Below, piece after piece: positions 20,858 to 31,309 of a stretch of 64,000 nucleotides of DNA. This DNA comes from Aldrovandia affinis (taxonomy: Eukaryota; Chordata; Actinopteri; Notacanthiformes; Halosauridae), in NCBI GenBank assembly GCA_029706075.1, contig JAINUG010000007.1:6015501-6079500 (forward strand), read 5' to 3'. The position numbers and the translations under genes are program-made. The notes below the pieces were generated by a model. It saw only the letters and a program-made list of their open reading frames with translations. It ran no database searches and was not told the origin of the DNA. How positions within the stretch are numbered: position 1 is the first letter of the stretch; each line of letters begins with the position of its first letter.

Positions 20858-21982
20858 CTGGATAAATAGAACAGAATTTCCCTTAAAACATCAAATCTGT
20901 ACTTATAAAGCATTGATAAAGCATTATAACTTTAATTAATTGCTAATTATTTGAATAAACACTATAAAAACAATAAAGATAATGACCATGTTTCAATCTC
21001 CTTTGGTGGACAGACACAAAGATAAAATATGCCTTAAAACATACAAAACGTATTAATATTGTATAAATATGTTAAATGTGTTATTAATAAGAAATAACAA
21101 TATATAATTTATGCCTACAAGCTTTAAAATAGTAATAAAAGCAATAAAACTATGCATTTGTCATTCAGAGTAACGAATGACATTGTGGGATAACAGCAAG
21201 GTACTGTTATCCCGAATGACAAAATTGTTATCCCGAATGACAAACAAACTGCTTGAACTTATTTAACAGGCAATTACTTGGCCACCTATGGAAAACTAAT
21301 GGCCTTGACCTTCAACATTTTAATATCATCTTTCACATCAAATATGCAAATTTGAAATAAAACAACAGTTTCTATGTGTTTTAAGCGTTGTCCCGTATGA
21401 CACAGGATTTTGTATCATAGTGCACCAGTGACCGAAAAGGTCAAATTATTAATATTTTAAGAGAGCTTTACTAACCTTGCTGCACAGTCTGGGGGTCCTT
21501 GAGAATCTTCTTTCTGATGCAACCTCCTGTCACATGGCTATCACAATGCCTTATGGTGTAAAATTGCTCTTGAATGTCTGTTATCCCGAATGACATTAGC
21601 TAAAATCCCAATGCTGGGACAAAAGTGTTTCACGCATAAAAATTTAATGAAGTACAGAATCCTCACAATATGTTTATACATCCATGGAAACACTCACACA
21701 ATTATGCCCAATGGGTAGATTTAAAGTTTTATTGAGGTTTTTAATGTTTTCGGAGCATTTTTGTACTTTGATTTTAGGTGCGGACAGTTATCCCGAATGA
21801 CATTTTGGCACTTTGGAGCTCCATAGCTCCTTAAATTTCCATTATTCATAATAACTACTACTACTAGTCAATGAAGAGGGGGACATTTAGTAATATAATG
21901 TAGTTTTAATTTAAAAGTATATATTTTTTATATTATAAATATGTTTTGGACACCAAAATGGACACGTCACGTCATTGACCCA

Positions 21983-22240
21983 AGTATTTGGGTATTAGCA
22001 TTTGCGCCAAGCTGTCAGAGCTGTTCCACCTCAATTTCAACCCACTCATAAAAACAATTGAAGATGACCTAAACCGCTGGATGAATCTACCTTTCTCTAT
22101 TATTGGCAGAATAGCAACCATCAAAATGGTTGTTCTACCTAAAATCAACTATCTTTTCACAATGATCCCGACCCAACCCACTACCAACTGGTTTCAAACA
22201 TTAGACTCCATAACAAGCTAGTTCTATTGGAAAAATAAGA
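21983..22240 (+). pseudogene. L1 ORF2 continuation (RT thumb region)
   Basis: Encodes YLGISICAKLSELFHLNFNP, then MNLPFSIIGRIATIKMVVLP and KINYLFTMIPT, the conserved L1 segment after the YADD core (W...LS..GRI..IKM..LPK..Y). It directly continues the L1 broken at 18699. It stops at 22219 and is followed by two SINE insertions. Confidence 0.8.
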
Positions 22241-22243
22241 ACA

Positions 22244-22474
22244 TTTTACATTTACATTTTAGGCATTTAGCAGACACTCTTATCCAGAGCGACTTACACA
22301 GTTTACATTTCTTTACATACAATCCATTTATACAGCTGGATATTTTACTGAAGCAATTCTCTGTATCCCACCTTGCTCAAGGGTACAACAGCAGTGCCCC
22401 ACCTGGGAATTGAACTTGCAACCTCTGAGTTACAAGCCCAGCTTCCTAACAATTTCACCACACTGCCAGCCACA
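22244..22474 (-). mobile_element. V-SINE-like tRNA-derived SINE
   Basis: Reverse-strand SINE. Its plus-strand left end TTTACATTTACATTTTAGGC followed by ATTTAGCAGACACTCTTATC is the reverse complement of the L2-type tail. The right part contains GGGAATTGAACTTGCAACC, a reversed B-box-like block, and a tRNA-like head. It differs from the HE1-like copies by a longer central body. It is inserted in the L1. Confidence 0.75.
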
Positions 22475-22495
22475 ATATATAATATAATAATATAT

Positions 22496-22637
22496 GTCAT
22501 TTAGCAGACGCTTTTATCCAAAGCGACTTACAGTAGTGAATGCATACATTTTTCAGTGTATGTGGTCCCAATGGGAATCGAACCCACAACCTAAGTGTTG
22601 TTAGCGCTGTGCTCTACCTACTGAGCCACACAGAACC
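22496..22637 (-). mobile_element. HE1-like SINE, copy 2
   Basis: Reverse complement of the SINE at 2988-3136: tail at the left (CATTTAGCAGACGCTTTTAT), reversed B box GGGAATCGAACCCACAACC and reversed A box CTCTACCTACTGAGCCACAC. CTGTAAGAAAC is repeated directly to the right, possibly half of a target duplication. It lies next to the V-SINE copy inside the L1. Confidence 0.85.
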
Positions 22638-22639
22638 TG

Positions 22640-22920
22640 TAAGAAACCTGTAAGAAACCCTGGATTAAACTAGCCACTCTGCAGAAAACCAAAATTCAAG
22701 GAGGTCTAGAAGCACCAAATTTCCACTACTACTATCTAGCAAACCAGCTTCAATTCATCAGAAATTTGATTCACCCTAACCTAAACAACCCATGATTAGA
22801 AATAGAACAATCAGAGTGTAAGAAAATTATAATCACAGATTTACCATTTCTCAGTACAGCTATAAAACACCACAGCTGTTTTAGGAACACCGTAATCTCA
22901 ATCTTATCCAGAGCAATTTA
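22640..22920 (+). pseudogene. L1 ORF2 C-terminal region piece
   Basis: KLATLQKTKIQGGLEAPNFH then YYYLANQLQFIRNLI is the vertebrate-L1 'GGL..P....YY.A.Q' block. It continues the same L1 after the SINE pair and before the Rex1-like LINE B. Confidence 0.75.
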
Positions 22921-22943
22921 CCAGATAAAAAATGCATTAATAC

Positions 22944-24938
22944 ATGGTAAGAACAATCATAGTTCGCACAAGAGATCAGTGCAATAATACAGCAATAGAC
23001 ATCGTTATTGGCAGCTGCATACCATACCAACGCAGGTGGAGGAAAACGAAGCTGCAAATTCACTATAACATTTATAAACAGAAGCTGCATGCTTACGATC
23101 TAGAAATAAAAAGAGCCAGACAGTTATTTTTCTCTGGTGTCATCAACAGAAATACTAATCATACCCAGACTCTCTTTTCTACAGTCGACAGACTGACAAA
23201 CCCTCCAGTTCAACTTCCTCCTGAACTCTGCTCTGTTAATAAATGCAATGAATTTGCCTCACATTTTAGCATCAAAATTAGTGACATTCGATCAGCCATT
23301 AGCTCTTCTGCACCCGGCAACATAGCCGCACCATTCTCTCATCTGCCAAAAAACTGCCCTCCTTGTTTGTCGCAATTCAGTGAAATTGACAACAAGGCGC
23401 TTGAAGAAATAGTGCAGCACCTCAAACCATCTACTTGCTCTTTAGACCCTGCACCTTCCAGCTTTTTAAAAGGTAACTTTAGCTATTTATCTTCAGAACT
23501 ACTGCAAATAGTTAACTGCTCACTCCGGACTGGCTTTTTTCCTACATCTTTAAAAACCGCAGTAATTAAACCTCTTTTAAAAAAGAAAAATCTAGACTCT
23601 TCTAAATTAAATAACTATCGCCCTATTTCTAACCTTCCCTTCATCAGCAAGATCCTTGAGAAGGCCGTTTCTAATCAACTCAACAACTTTCTAAACCAAA
23701 ACTGCCTTTTTGACACTTTTCAGTCTGGTTTTAGATCCCACCACAGCACCGAGACGGCACTCATTAGAGTTGTAAACGACATCCGTATAAACAGTGACTC
23801 AGGTAGGATCTCTGTTCTCGTTCTGCTGGATCTCAGTGCAGCCTTTGACACTATAGATCATCAAATACTCATAGACAGGCTACACCATTGGATCGGGCTC
23901 TCGGGCACAGCCTTAAACTGGTTCAAATCCTACTTACAAGATAGAGAATACTTTGTAAACATTAACAGCCACCAATCAGAACGGACTACTCTGACCTCTG
24001 GGGTCCCCCAAGGCTCTGTCCTTGGCCCTCTGCTGTTCAATTTATACATGCTCCCCCTCAGTCAAATCTTTCAGAAGTACCAAACCTCATACCACAGCTA
24101 TGCAGACGACACACAAATTTACCTGTCGTTCACTCCTGACGACTACAACTCCATTGACTGTCTATACCGGTGCTTAAAGCAAGTAAACAGCTGGATGTGT
24201 CAAAACTTTCTCCAGCTAAACAAAGACAAAAACGAAATTATTGTGTTCGGGAGCAAAGAACCAAGAGAAAAAATTGCTCTCCACCTTGACTCACTCGGTT
24301 TACGAAAAACCATGCAGGCTAGAAACCTTGGTGTGCTTATCGACTCAGATCTTAACTTTGATAATCATATCAAGTTGATAACCAAATCCGCCTTTTATCA
24401 TCTGAAGAATATAGCAAGAGTCAGAGGCTTCATGTCTAAACAAGACCTAGAAACCCTCATTCATGCTTTCATCTCAAGTAGGGTTGCTTATTGTAATGCA
24501 CTTTTCACTGGCCTCTCAATAAGGTCCATTAAACGGCTCCAACTAATCCAAAATGCTGCTGCCAGGCTTCTTACAAGGACTAAAAGAAGTGCACACATCA
24601 CTCCAATCCTTAGATCGCTACATTGGCTTCCAGTCCGCCATAGAATAGATTTTAAAATGTTACTGATAGTTTATAAAGCACTGAACGGCTCCGGACCAAA
24701 ATACATCTTGGAAATGCTTAGACAGTATGAACCAAACAGACCACTCAGATCTTTAGGATCGGGTCAGCTCATTGTGCCAAAGGTTAAAACAAAAAATGGT
24801 GAGGCAGCCTTTAGTTTCTACGCTACCCATAACTGGAACCAACTACCTTATGACCTTAGACATGCTCCTACAATTATGTCTTTTAAATCTGGACTGAAAA
24901 CTTTGCTCTTTTCACGGGCCTTCGACTGTAATGATTAA
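22944..24938 (+). CDS. Rex1-like reverse transcriptase, 664 codons
   Basis: An intact open frame. The N-terminal ~200 residues are linker (RRWRKTKLQIHYNIYKQKLH; CNEFASHFSIKISDIRSAIS). RT motifs follow: NNYRPISNLPFISKILEKAV (~residues 222-241), LLDLSAAFDTIDHQIL (~294-309), [20 protein letters not shown] (~352-371), SYADDTQIYLSF with the catalytic Asp pair (~386-397) and ARNLGVLIDSDLNFDNHIK. The C-terminal domain includes RLQLIQNAAARLLTRTKR and LRSLHWLPVRHRIDFKMLL. The ATG at 22944 is merely the first in frame: the true protein would have started upstream with an endonuclease that is missing. The product could not nick DNA unaided. Confidence 0.85.
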   Translation: MVRTIIVRTRDQCNNTAIDIVIGSCIPYQRRWRKTKLQIHYNIYKQKLHAYDLEIKRARQLFFSGVINRNTNHTQTLFSTVDRLTNPPVQLPPELCSVNKCNEFASHFSIKISDIRSAISSSAPGNIAAPFSHLPKNCPPCLSQFSEIDNKALEEIVQHLKPSTCSLDPAPSSFLKGNFSYLSSELLQIVNCSLRTGFFPTSLKTAVIKPLLKKKNLDSSKLNNYRPISNLPFISKILEKAVSNQLNNFLNQNCLFDTFQSGFRSHHSTETALIRVVNDIRINSDSGRISVLVLLDLSAAFDTIDHQILIDRLHHWIGLSGTALNWFKSYLQDREYFVNINSHQSERTTLTSGVPQGSVLGPLLFNLYMLPLSQIFQKYQTSYHSYADDTQIYLSFTPDDYNSIDCLYRCLKQVNSWMCQNFLQLNKDKNEIIVFGSKEPREKIALHLDSLGLRKTMQARNLGVLIDSDLNFDNHIKLITKSAFYHLKNIARVRGFMSKQDLETLIHAFISSRVAYCNALFTGLSIRSIKRLQLIQNAAARLLTRTKRSAHITPILRSLHWLPVRHRIDFKMLLIVYKALNGSGPKYILEMLRQYEPNRPLRSLGSGQLIVPKVKTKNGEAAFSFYATHNWNQLPYDLRHAPTIMSFKSGLKTLLFSRAFDCND

Positions 24939-25238
24939 ATTGTACTACATTTTACTATATTCTTATTAAGCCCAGTCCAAATCTTAAATCTAATGCACTT
25001 TTATCACTTTTATCACTCTACTGCACTTTTATCAGTTTTACTTGTCAGCTAAATCTCATTTCGTTTTTAATTTTAATTTTAATTTTATTGTGTTTTTAAA
25101 CTGATTTCCTATATTTGAAACTGACTCTAATCATTTTATTGTCTCCATAAATTAACTCACTGTTGTTAAAGCACTTTGAATTGCATTAATTTGTACGAAA
25201 CTGTGCTATATAAATAAACTTGATTGATTGATTGATAC
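22944..25238 (+). mobile_element. Rex1-like LINE (family B), open RT frame
   Basis: A 5'-truncated non-LTR element inserted in the L1. It begins within the linker between endonuclease and RT and ends with the 3' signature CTATATAAATAAACTTGATT plus GATT repeats at 25222-25238. The coding frame is uninterrupted, unlike every other LINE in the window, so this is the youngest LINE copy here. The tetranucleotide tail and protein style place it with families A and C, but nucleotide similarity is low. Confidence 0.85.
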
Positions 25239-25614
25239 CTGTATATATCTATGTTAACGTTAGCTAAGCAACACTATCGATATCTATCTAGCTAGCAACC
25301 TGGTATCACGGCCAAATAAAGCTTGCTAACAGTAGCTAACGATATAGATAGCTAGCATCATTTGTTCGACACAGTATAAAATTAACCAGCTTCAGGAAAG
25401 ATTGGCTGAAGAAGTTCGAAGGTACAGGTGTTTCCCTGTTTCATGAAAACTTTACCGACCTTGTTCAAAACATTGACTACTAGTGTACAGAAGTGTACCA
25501 TGTTGCATAGGTTGCGCCGAAGTATAAATTGCTGAGTGCTTGTAACATGTTGGATTGCGCGAACCGCGAAGGTGTGTAGAGGCCTTGACACAGGCAGAGG
25601 CATGTACAGACCTT
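25239..25614. other. Unclassified insert between LINE B and L1
   Basis: About 375 bases that are neither Rex1-like nor L1 coding. TAGCTAGC-rich stretches sit at 25290-25360. The L1 resumes with LIWHNPDFELNKT at about 25628. Confidence 0.4.
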
Positions 25615-26264
25615 GACACCCTGTAAATGCACCCTGATATGGCATAACCCTGACTTTGAACTCAACAAAACACCACTTATCTTTAACACATGGAAACAAA
25701 AAGGTATCACACACCTCCACCACATTTTTCTAAACAGCACATTCATAACATTCAAAGACTTAGTCCAGAAGTACAATGTTGGGAAAGAACAGTATCTACA
25801 TTATCTCCAATTAAAATCTGTCATCAAATTGAGGATCAATATAATAAATAATAACCTCCAGCCACCCTCACAAATAGAAGAAATTAATAAAATAACAAAT
25901 CCTAAGAAAACTCTTTCCAAACTATATAAACTACTATCCACAATCAACTTGACAATATGTCTACCAATTAAAGAATGGGAAAAACACCTCTCAATCAGCA
26001 CCAAGACTGACTTCTGGACACATATCTGTATGAACACCTTTTCAATTGACTAACAATACTAATGCACAACTAATTCAGTATAAAGTAATTCACAGAGCTC
26101 ATATCACTCAGCACCAGATGTTTAAGATGGGATTCATAGACTCTGACACATGCTCACACTGTATGCTGAACACCCCGGATAGCTACTTCCATGCTACCTG
26201 GCTCTGCCCACCCACTCAACATTTCTGGGCAGCAGTCATTGACAGAATGTCCCTGCGACACTCG
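25615..26264 (+). pseudogene. L1 ORF2 C-terminal region
   Basis: LIWHNPDFELNKTPLIFNTW, KQKGITHLHHIF, then IHRAHITQHQMFKMGFIDSD and CSHCMLNTPDSYFHATWLCP, the Cys-containing C-terminal domain of L1 ORF2p (CxxC...H...C). A frame change near 26046 and a stop interrupt it. It is cut at 26265 by a SINE. Confidence 0.8.
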
Positions 26265-26265
26265 T

Positions 26266-26406
26266 GGTTCTCTGTGGCTCAGTTGGTAGACCACAGTGTT
26301 GGCAACGCTTAGGTTGTGGGTTCAATCCCCACTGGGGCCACATATACTGAAAATGTATGCATTCACTACTGTAAGTCGCTTTGGATAAAAGCGTCTGCTA
26401 AATGGC
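26266..26406 (+). mobile_element. HE1-like SINE, copy 3
   Basis: GGTTCTCTGTGGCTCAGTTG, then GGTTCAATCCCCACTGG, then GTCGCTTTGGATAAAAGCGT with CTGCTAAATGG. Inserted in the last part of the L1 ORF2. Very similar to 60002-60146, so these two copies are close subfamily members. Confidence 0.88.
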
Positions 26407-26676
26407 GTCTCCATCTCTTTGTCTACCGGGAGACCTTTCAACACTCAACCCCCCCATCAAAAACACCAAACCGATACTCATCGTCCTAACTATCACCAAG
26501 AAAACTGTCCTCTTGAACTGGAAGAGCAGAAATATATTAAACATAACACAATGGTTAAACCTTCTCAAAGAATACATATCAATGGAAAAAATGACAGCCT
26601 CTCTCCAAAACCAAATCATACATTTTGAAGAAACTTGGAACCCATTCATCAGTTCCTTAAATTTGGCTGTTAACTA
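26406..26676 (+). pseudogene. L1 ORF2 protein end
   Basis: SLCLPGDLSTLNPPIKNTKP, then KKTVLLNWKSRN and EKMTASLQNQIIHFEETWNP to a stop at 26675-26677. This is the extreme C-terminus of fish L1 ORF2p. 3' untranslated sequence with CA-rich stretches follows to roughly 26880. Confidence 0.78.
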
Positions 26677-26893
26677 ATCCCACACACAAACAAAATACAC
26701 ACACACATACACACCATCCATATGCCAACACTAGAATAGAAACACCCACCATACACTACCATATTTTACACTCCCTAACATTCGAACACTTTCTATGCTG
26801 GCGGCCTACCGTCACCCAACTCTCTCCCCCTACCTGCTCCAGAGCCAGCTTCGGTGTGCATGCTAACTCTCTAAAGGGCGTACTAATTAGTTT

Positions 26894-27157
26894 CTAGAAC
26901 TCTACAAATTCTGCAGGGCAGTCGAGACCAGCAAGTTGGGCTTCGAGATCAAGAATCTTGCTCTTGAGATGCTTCACATGCTGGCAACGGTCGCAGACAA
27001 AACCCTCCTGGAAGTCTACTTCCAGAAATGCAATCATCCTGCAACACTCGCACTGCACTGCCGATGGCCACATTTTCAGCCCTAAGTATTTGTCTATTGC
27101 TCTCCCTGCACTGAACAAACAACAGAGACACCAAGTCGATAAAAATACTATAAGCAC
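26894..27157 (-). pseudogene. LINE ORF1 N-terminal fragment
   Basis: The minus strand encodes QCECCRMIAFLEVDFQEGFV then CDRCQHVKHLKSKILDLEAQ LAGL: two CxxC pairs followed by a leucine-rich coiled coil, the usual start of ORF1 in CR1/Rex1-type fish LINEs. Compare CDGCINRSWTISKLEGRI at 63578 onward. It is isolated: no matching ORF2 continues on this strand to the left. Confidence 0.6.
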
Positions 27158-27245
27158 GAGGTGGTTCCGAATAGTCAGGTGTCAAAATTACTAATTGGCA
27201 ACAACACCCCTCGTCTGCGACCGTTTATGGAGTGAGAAACTTTCC

Positions 27246-27895
27246 ATACTGTCACCTCCTCAACGTGTTACCACCACTGTTAGGCTGGTTATCCTTGATC
27301 GGGTGTAGATGATTTGAAACTCTCTCATGGCTGCGTGTATTCTCTGTCCCTTTCCGAATAGGTATGCTGCCATAGCTTACACCCATCGGGGCTATCTGTA
27401 TATTTCCTATGCTTGTGCTCCCCTGCTCTCAAATAATGCTATTGGCTTTAGCACTGCATGACTTTTGGCACCCGCCCCGAGCCCTAGATCCTGCAAAAAG
27501 TGTGAACTGCCCCCATCAACCCTCACCCCCACGCCTACCCCTGTCCCTGGATCTGGACCCCCTTCACGTGGCTTAGCCACCCCCCACTGACTACCTAACT
27601 CGGAGGCGCAAAGTCATCCAGCACTGAGTCACCTTGGACTAGCCATGATACGGTCTGTTTTGGACACACCCTGTGCCGGGCCAGAAGAGGATGGGCTCCC
27701 CCACCTTTTAGTCTGGTTCCTCCCAAGGTTTCTCCATATCAAGGGAGTTTTTCCTTGCAACTGTCACCTAGGGCTTCCTTTTGGGTGGGTCTAGGCCTGG
27801 GTTCCCTTCTGTTAAGTGTTTTGTGACAATGCATTTGTGAAAAGCGCCATACAAATAAATTTTATTTTATTTTATTTTATTAAAGCTAACTAAAA
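27246..27895 (+). mobile_element. Rex1-like LINE (family C) 3' end
   Basis: About 650 bases of 3' untranslated region matching the reverse complement of 15360-15965 (GTCACCTCCTCAACGTGTTA, then CACCACTGTTAGGCTGG). It ends GCGCCATACAAATAAATTTT and (ATTTT)n at 27865-27895. There is no coding part: a 5'-truncated insertion. Confidence 0.85.
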
Positions 27896-28279
27896 AACTT
27901 TTGGTCCGGTTGCCTGTAGCAAGGGAGCTAGTAGCAGCCAACCGAAACGGCTATATCTCAACGCTTGAAATTTAAACAATTAAATGTAAGCAAACAAAAG
28001 CTAGTTAGCTACAGAATATTCCCCTGCTCTTGGATTTGCTCCTGAGAGTGCAAAAAACCTTGCGTCAGCTGGGTGTAATGTTGAATCAGTAACTTTTTAA
28101 CAAGCTAGACGGGGAATAAATGGAAAATTCCCTCTCTGTCCCCTAACGGCGACAAAAGTTTACCTTAAGAGCAAATACTTTTATCCTTTTACCCTTTCTG
28201 ATGACAATCGCCGAACCCCAATAATATCAACGACAGAAACAGCAACAAACAATCCGCTCAAACTCTGCACGAATGACAC
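27896..28279. other. Gene-free stretch
   Basis: I see no coding or repeat signature between the family C tail and the minus-strand LINE. Confidence 0.35.
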
Positions 28280-29990
28280 AGTAATCATTCTACTAATAAT
28301 ACATTCCAGCATTTTACATGAGATGCAAGTTAAACTGACAGGCCTATAGTTCCCTGGGTCAGTACAGTCCCCCTTCTTATATATTGGAATTATACTACCT
28401 TGCTTCCAGTCATCTGGCATTTCTCCAGTGTCTATGGATTGCATAAAAATATCTGTCAATGGTTTATATATAATTTCCCCAAGTTCTTTGAGTACTCTGG
28501 GATATATGCCATCAGGGCCTGCTGCCTTATTTGCCTTATTTGTCTTAAGTGTTTGTAGTTTTTGTCGATCTCAAAAGTCCTCCAAAACATTTTGTACATT
28601 GGCTATACATTTAAGGCATATTTATAACCTCTTCTCTAGTAAAGCTCTCAACAAAGTAACTGTTTAGTGTGTTAGCAATATCCTTATTCTTAATGCACTT
28701 AACATCATCATTAACTTTCCTTTTTCTACTACAATATTGAAAAAACTTCTTAGGATTACTTTTTGCATCTTGGGAAATTTTAATTTCAAACCACCTTTTA
28801 GCTGCTCTTATTTCCTTCTAAGCCTTATCCCACATATTACAATAATCTAACTTGTTTCTCTCTGAGTTTTCCTTTTTATATGCTCTGTACAGTTGCTTCT
28901 TTTGCCTCAAAATCTCCTGTAAAGATTTAGTCATCCACTGCGGAGAAAGTTTTTTCATCCTATTTTTCCGTACTTTTGGGATTAATTGGATAAGAGCGTC
29001 TGCTAAATGCTTAAAATGTAAAGGTAATTTACACTGCACATCTACAATAACCCTTTTAAATGTAGTCCATTTTTCACTTAAATTCTCTCTCATTTTATTA
29101 AAGTCAGCTCGTTTGAAATTAATAATTCTAGAGTTAGAGGAGGCTCTATAGCTTGCCAAAAAATATCAAAAGTAACTGCACTGTGATCACTTGTCCCTAG
29201 TGGTTCTACTACCTCTGTGCCGCAAATTCTGTCAGGATTGTTACACAAAACCATATCCAGTATTGATTTCCCTCTCGTAGGCTGAGTAACAGACTGTACC
29301 AAAAAGCAGTCATTGACCACATCTAAAAACTCTAAAAAACCTGTCACTACTTCTCAATTAATAGAGGGGTAATTGAAGTCACCCATTACTATCGTCTCTC
29401 CTTCAGCACAGGTTTGTTTTATGTTACTGTCTGAAGCTGGAGGTCTATAGCATACTCCTATATTAAGGCCCTTCTCATGATCTCCCAGTAATCTCATCCA
29501 GATGTCCTCACAAGGAACAAATGAGCTAATACCTGGAATTTCCTGCACATTAAGATCATCTTTCACATAAAGGGCCACTCCCCCTCTTCTTTTATTAGTT
29601 ATATCCTAAATTTGTACCCCTCCACATTATATTCATCCCCATCCACTGCGCCAAGCCATGTTTCAGTAATCCCAATGATGTCATAACCCCCATTCAACAT
29701 GACAGCCTCCATTTCCAAGTTTATTTTTTATGCTTCTAGCTTTTAAACACATGAATTTCAGAGCCTTACTCACACTTTACATGTTGTCCTTTCCTACCAC
29801 ACATAACTGTGCCGAACCACCTCTATTCACATTATGACCTAAAAAATCTTTATTAATTATATCCTGAGATGTATTATAGTCCACCCTGGTATCTTCTATC
29901 TGGGCAGTCTGTACCTCCCTATCCTTAATACTACTACAAATTTCCCTCCCTGCCCCCCCAGTCCCTAGTTTAAATATCCCTCCACTACCC
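28280..29990 (-). mobile_element. CR1-like LINE, truncated at both ends
   Basis: Minus-strand non-LTR element in order: endonuclease start (ARSIKNKLGN near 29740; GITETWL near 29665), GVALYVKDDL and ETIVMGDFNYPSIN (29354-29578, the GDFN catalytic block), SDHSAVTF near 29170-29200, linker to 28820, and the RT start KAAGPDGIYPRVLKELGEII with GNYRPVSLTCISCKMLECII (28310-28400). The catalytic RT core (YADD) is missing beyond 28280. Several frame breaks exist. The clade is inferred from motif style. Confidence 0.75.
28986..29022 (+). mobile_element. Tiny L2 3'-end insertion
   Basis: Only the last ~37 bases of L2 (TGGATAAGAGCGTCTGCTAA ATGCTTAAAATGTAAA) sit inside the minus-strand CR1-like coding region. 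This is an extreme 5' truncation. It identifies L2 as younger than that CR1-like copy. Confidence 0.7.
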
Positions 29991-30754
29991 TAAGCATATG
30001 CTGGCCCAATGCAGCTGAAAAAAGAAAAAAAGAAATCATAACTGAAAGACATCTCATTTTGCTTTTTGATTTCAAATATCTCCCCAGAAGAGGACCAGGC
30101 TCTCAGCTCTTCAAGAACGTTTTGCAGATGAGGACAACACCGTGAAGCGGTTGACATAAGAGAGGACAAGCATCACCGACCGTGCACACAAAGAAGTCTG
30201 GCCTGTTCTGTTCTAGTGCACATGGTGGTGGGAGAGAAGAGACCTTTCCACTGAAATGTCTACACTGTACCTTTGGGTTCAGGCGTCATCCACACCAGCA
30301 GAACGTGTATGTCCCACGCCAGCCCAGAAAGAACCCGTCTTCTGCCAGAAAAGGCAGAGATGCTTATTTTTCTGAGCAAAAACACCTAAATATGTTAAAG
30401 TGCTCTTTTATTTGCCATTTTTCCTCCTGTCTCTCAGGGGAATGGAGGGGTTTTTTCAATGTTTCGGTCTTCGATAAGACATTATGCAAGTGAATGTAAA
30501 TCCAAATCTTCAAGACTCGTTCATAATAAATAAACATATGTAGTATATTATATGGAATTGTAATTATTCCATAGGTACCTAAAAATTATTTGGAACCAGA
30601 ACCAACATTTTTCAAACAATACCCATCCCTAGCTATGTGTTCTCTCACTTCATCAAGTATTATAGGAGACAACTCAGTGCTGTTATCTTGGCATGGGGAG
30701 GGTGAACAAAGTACTAAATGCAGAGTTGCCAATAATTCTGACACACATCATTGC
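29991..30754. other. Gene-free stretch
   Basis: About 760 bases without a recognised gene. A plus-strand open frame at 30182-30493 has Cys/His-rich stretches but no family resemblance I can defend. Confidence 0.35.
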
Positions 30755-31305
30755 AACCTGTATCAAAATGTTGGTTGGCCGTCCCTTGCTACCCGAAGAA
30801 CCTCTTATTATTCGTCTACAAAGGGCTATTAAATAAATTACCATTTTATTTTAAATCACTTTTAAATACTAGAAAAATGTCATGTTCCACCCGATTGCAG
30901 GACTGGATAACGTTAGAGGTTCCTTTTACAACATCTCATTTAGGAAAAAAGGCTTTTAGCTTCTTTACACCATACATGTGGAAAGAAATGCAAGGTTTCC
31001 TTAGACTTGACACAGTTGTGTTCTTGCAAATATTCAAACAGCTGTTGGAGGACTATGTCAGAGGAATGCACTTGTTTTTTAAGTAACTGACTGAGCTTTT
31101 TCTCCGCCTTTAATTTAATTTAATCTAATTTAATTTAATTGTATTTTACTGTACTTTATCCTTTATTGTATTCTATAGATGTCTTTATCCTTACAATAAA
31201 ATAAAATACACTGTTATGCACTTGTTAACAGTGCTCTCCTGTAAAAGAGACCTAGTCTCAGTGAGACCTTCCCTGTCAAAATAAAGGTAAATAGATAAAT
31301 AAACA
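30755..31305 (+). mobile_element. LINE C-terminal fragment with 3' tail
   Basis: Encodes FVYKGLLNKLPFYFKSLLNT, then TRLQDWITLEVPFTTSHLGK and KAFSFFTPYMWKEMQGFLRL, the C-terminal domain style of fish non-LTR reverse transcriptases. It ends with AGACCTAGTCTCAGTGAGAC, then CTGTCAAAATAAAGGTAAAT and ATAAATAAA repeats. The clade is not assigned. A TTTAATT-type microsatellite lies at about 31110-31140. Confidence 0.65.
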
Positions 31306-31309
31306 TGTT

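Larger units (their letters stand above)
18700..21982. mobile_element. Unassigned DNA transposon with subterminal GTTATCCCGAATGACA repeats
   Basis: A 3283-bp insertion cleanly interrupting L1 codons GNIK|YLGIS. The ends are inverted: TGGGTCAGTGACG at 18700 and, in reverse, TGGGTCAATGACG from 21982. The flanks share only AG, so a 2-bp target duplication is likely. Inside, a 16-bp motif GTTATCCCGAATGACA recurs at 19224-19239, 21206-21221, 21227-21242, 21580-21595 and 21787-21802, in reverse at 18877-18892, and with changes at 21387-21402. Such clusters suggest transposase-binding sites. Coding is limited to a minus-strand exon (about 20380-20857). The superfamily is unknown to me, and the copy is probably non-autonomous. 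Confidence 0.7.
14966..26690 (+). mobile_element. L1-clade LINE expanded by nested insertions
   Basis: Pieces in correct order on one strand: ORF1 C-terminal half (14966-15350), inter-ORF and ORF2 endonuclease (17082-17670), RT (18158-18699), RT/thumb (21983-22240), further C-terminal region (22640-22920, 25615-26264) and the protein end at 26406-26676. Insertions occupy the gaps: Rex1-like C (15352-16745), an unassigned DNA element (18700-21982), two SINEs (22244-22637), Rex1-like B (22944-25238) and an HE1-like SINE (26266-26406). Frames also contain stops and a deletion between PAEFF and the AEKGFDRV block near 18258. The 3' end is probably around 26690-26880. Confidence 0.8.

Noticed and set aside
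30182-30493. Possible small zinc-finger gene
   Set aside because: Cys and His are frequent but not in a recognisable finger spacing, and there is no splice, promoter or homologue evidence.
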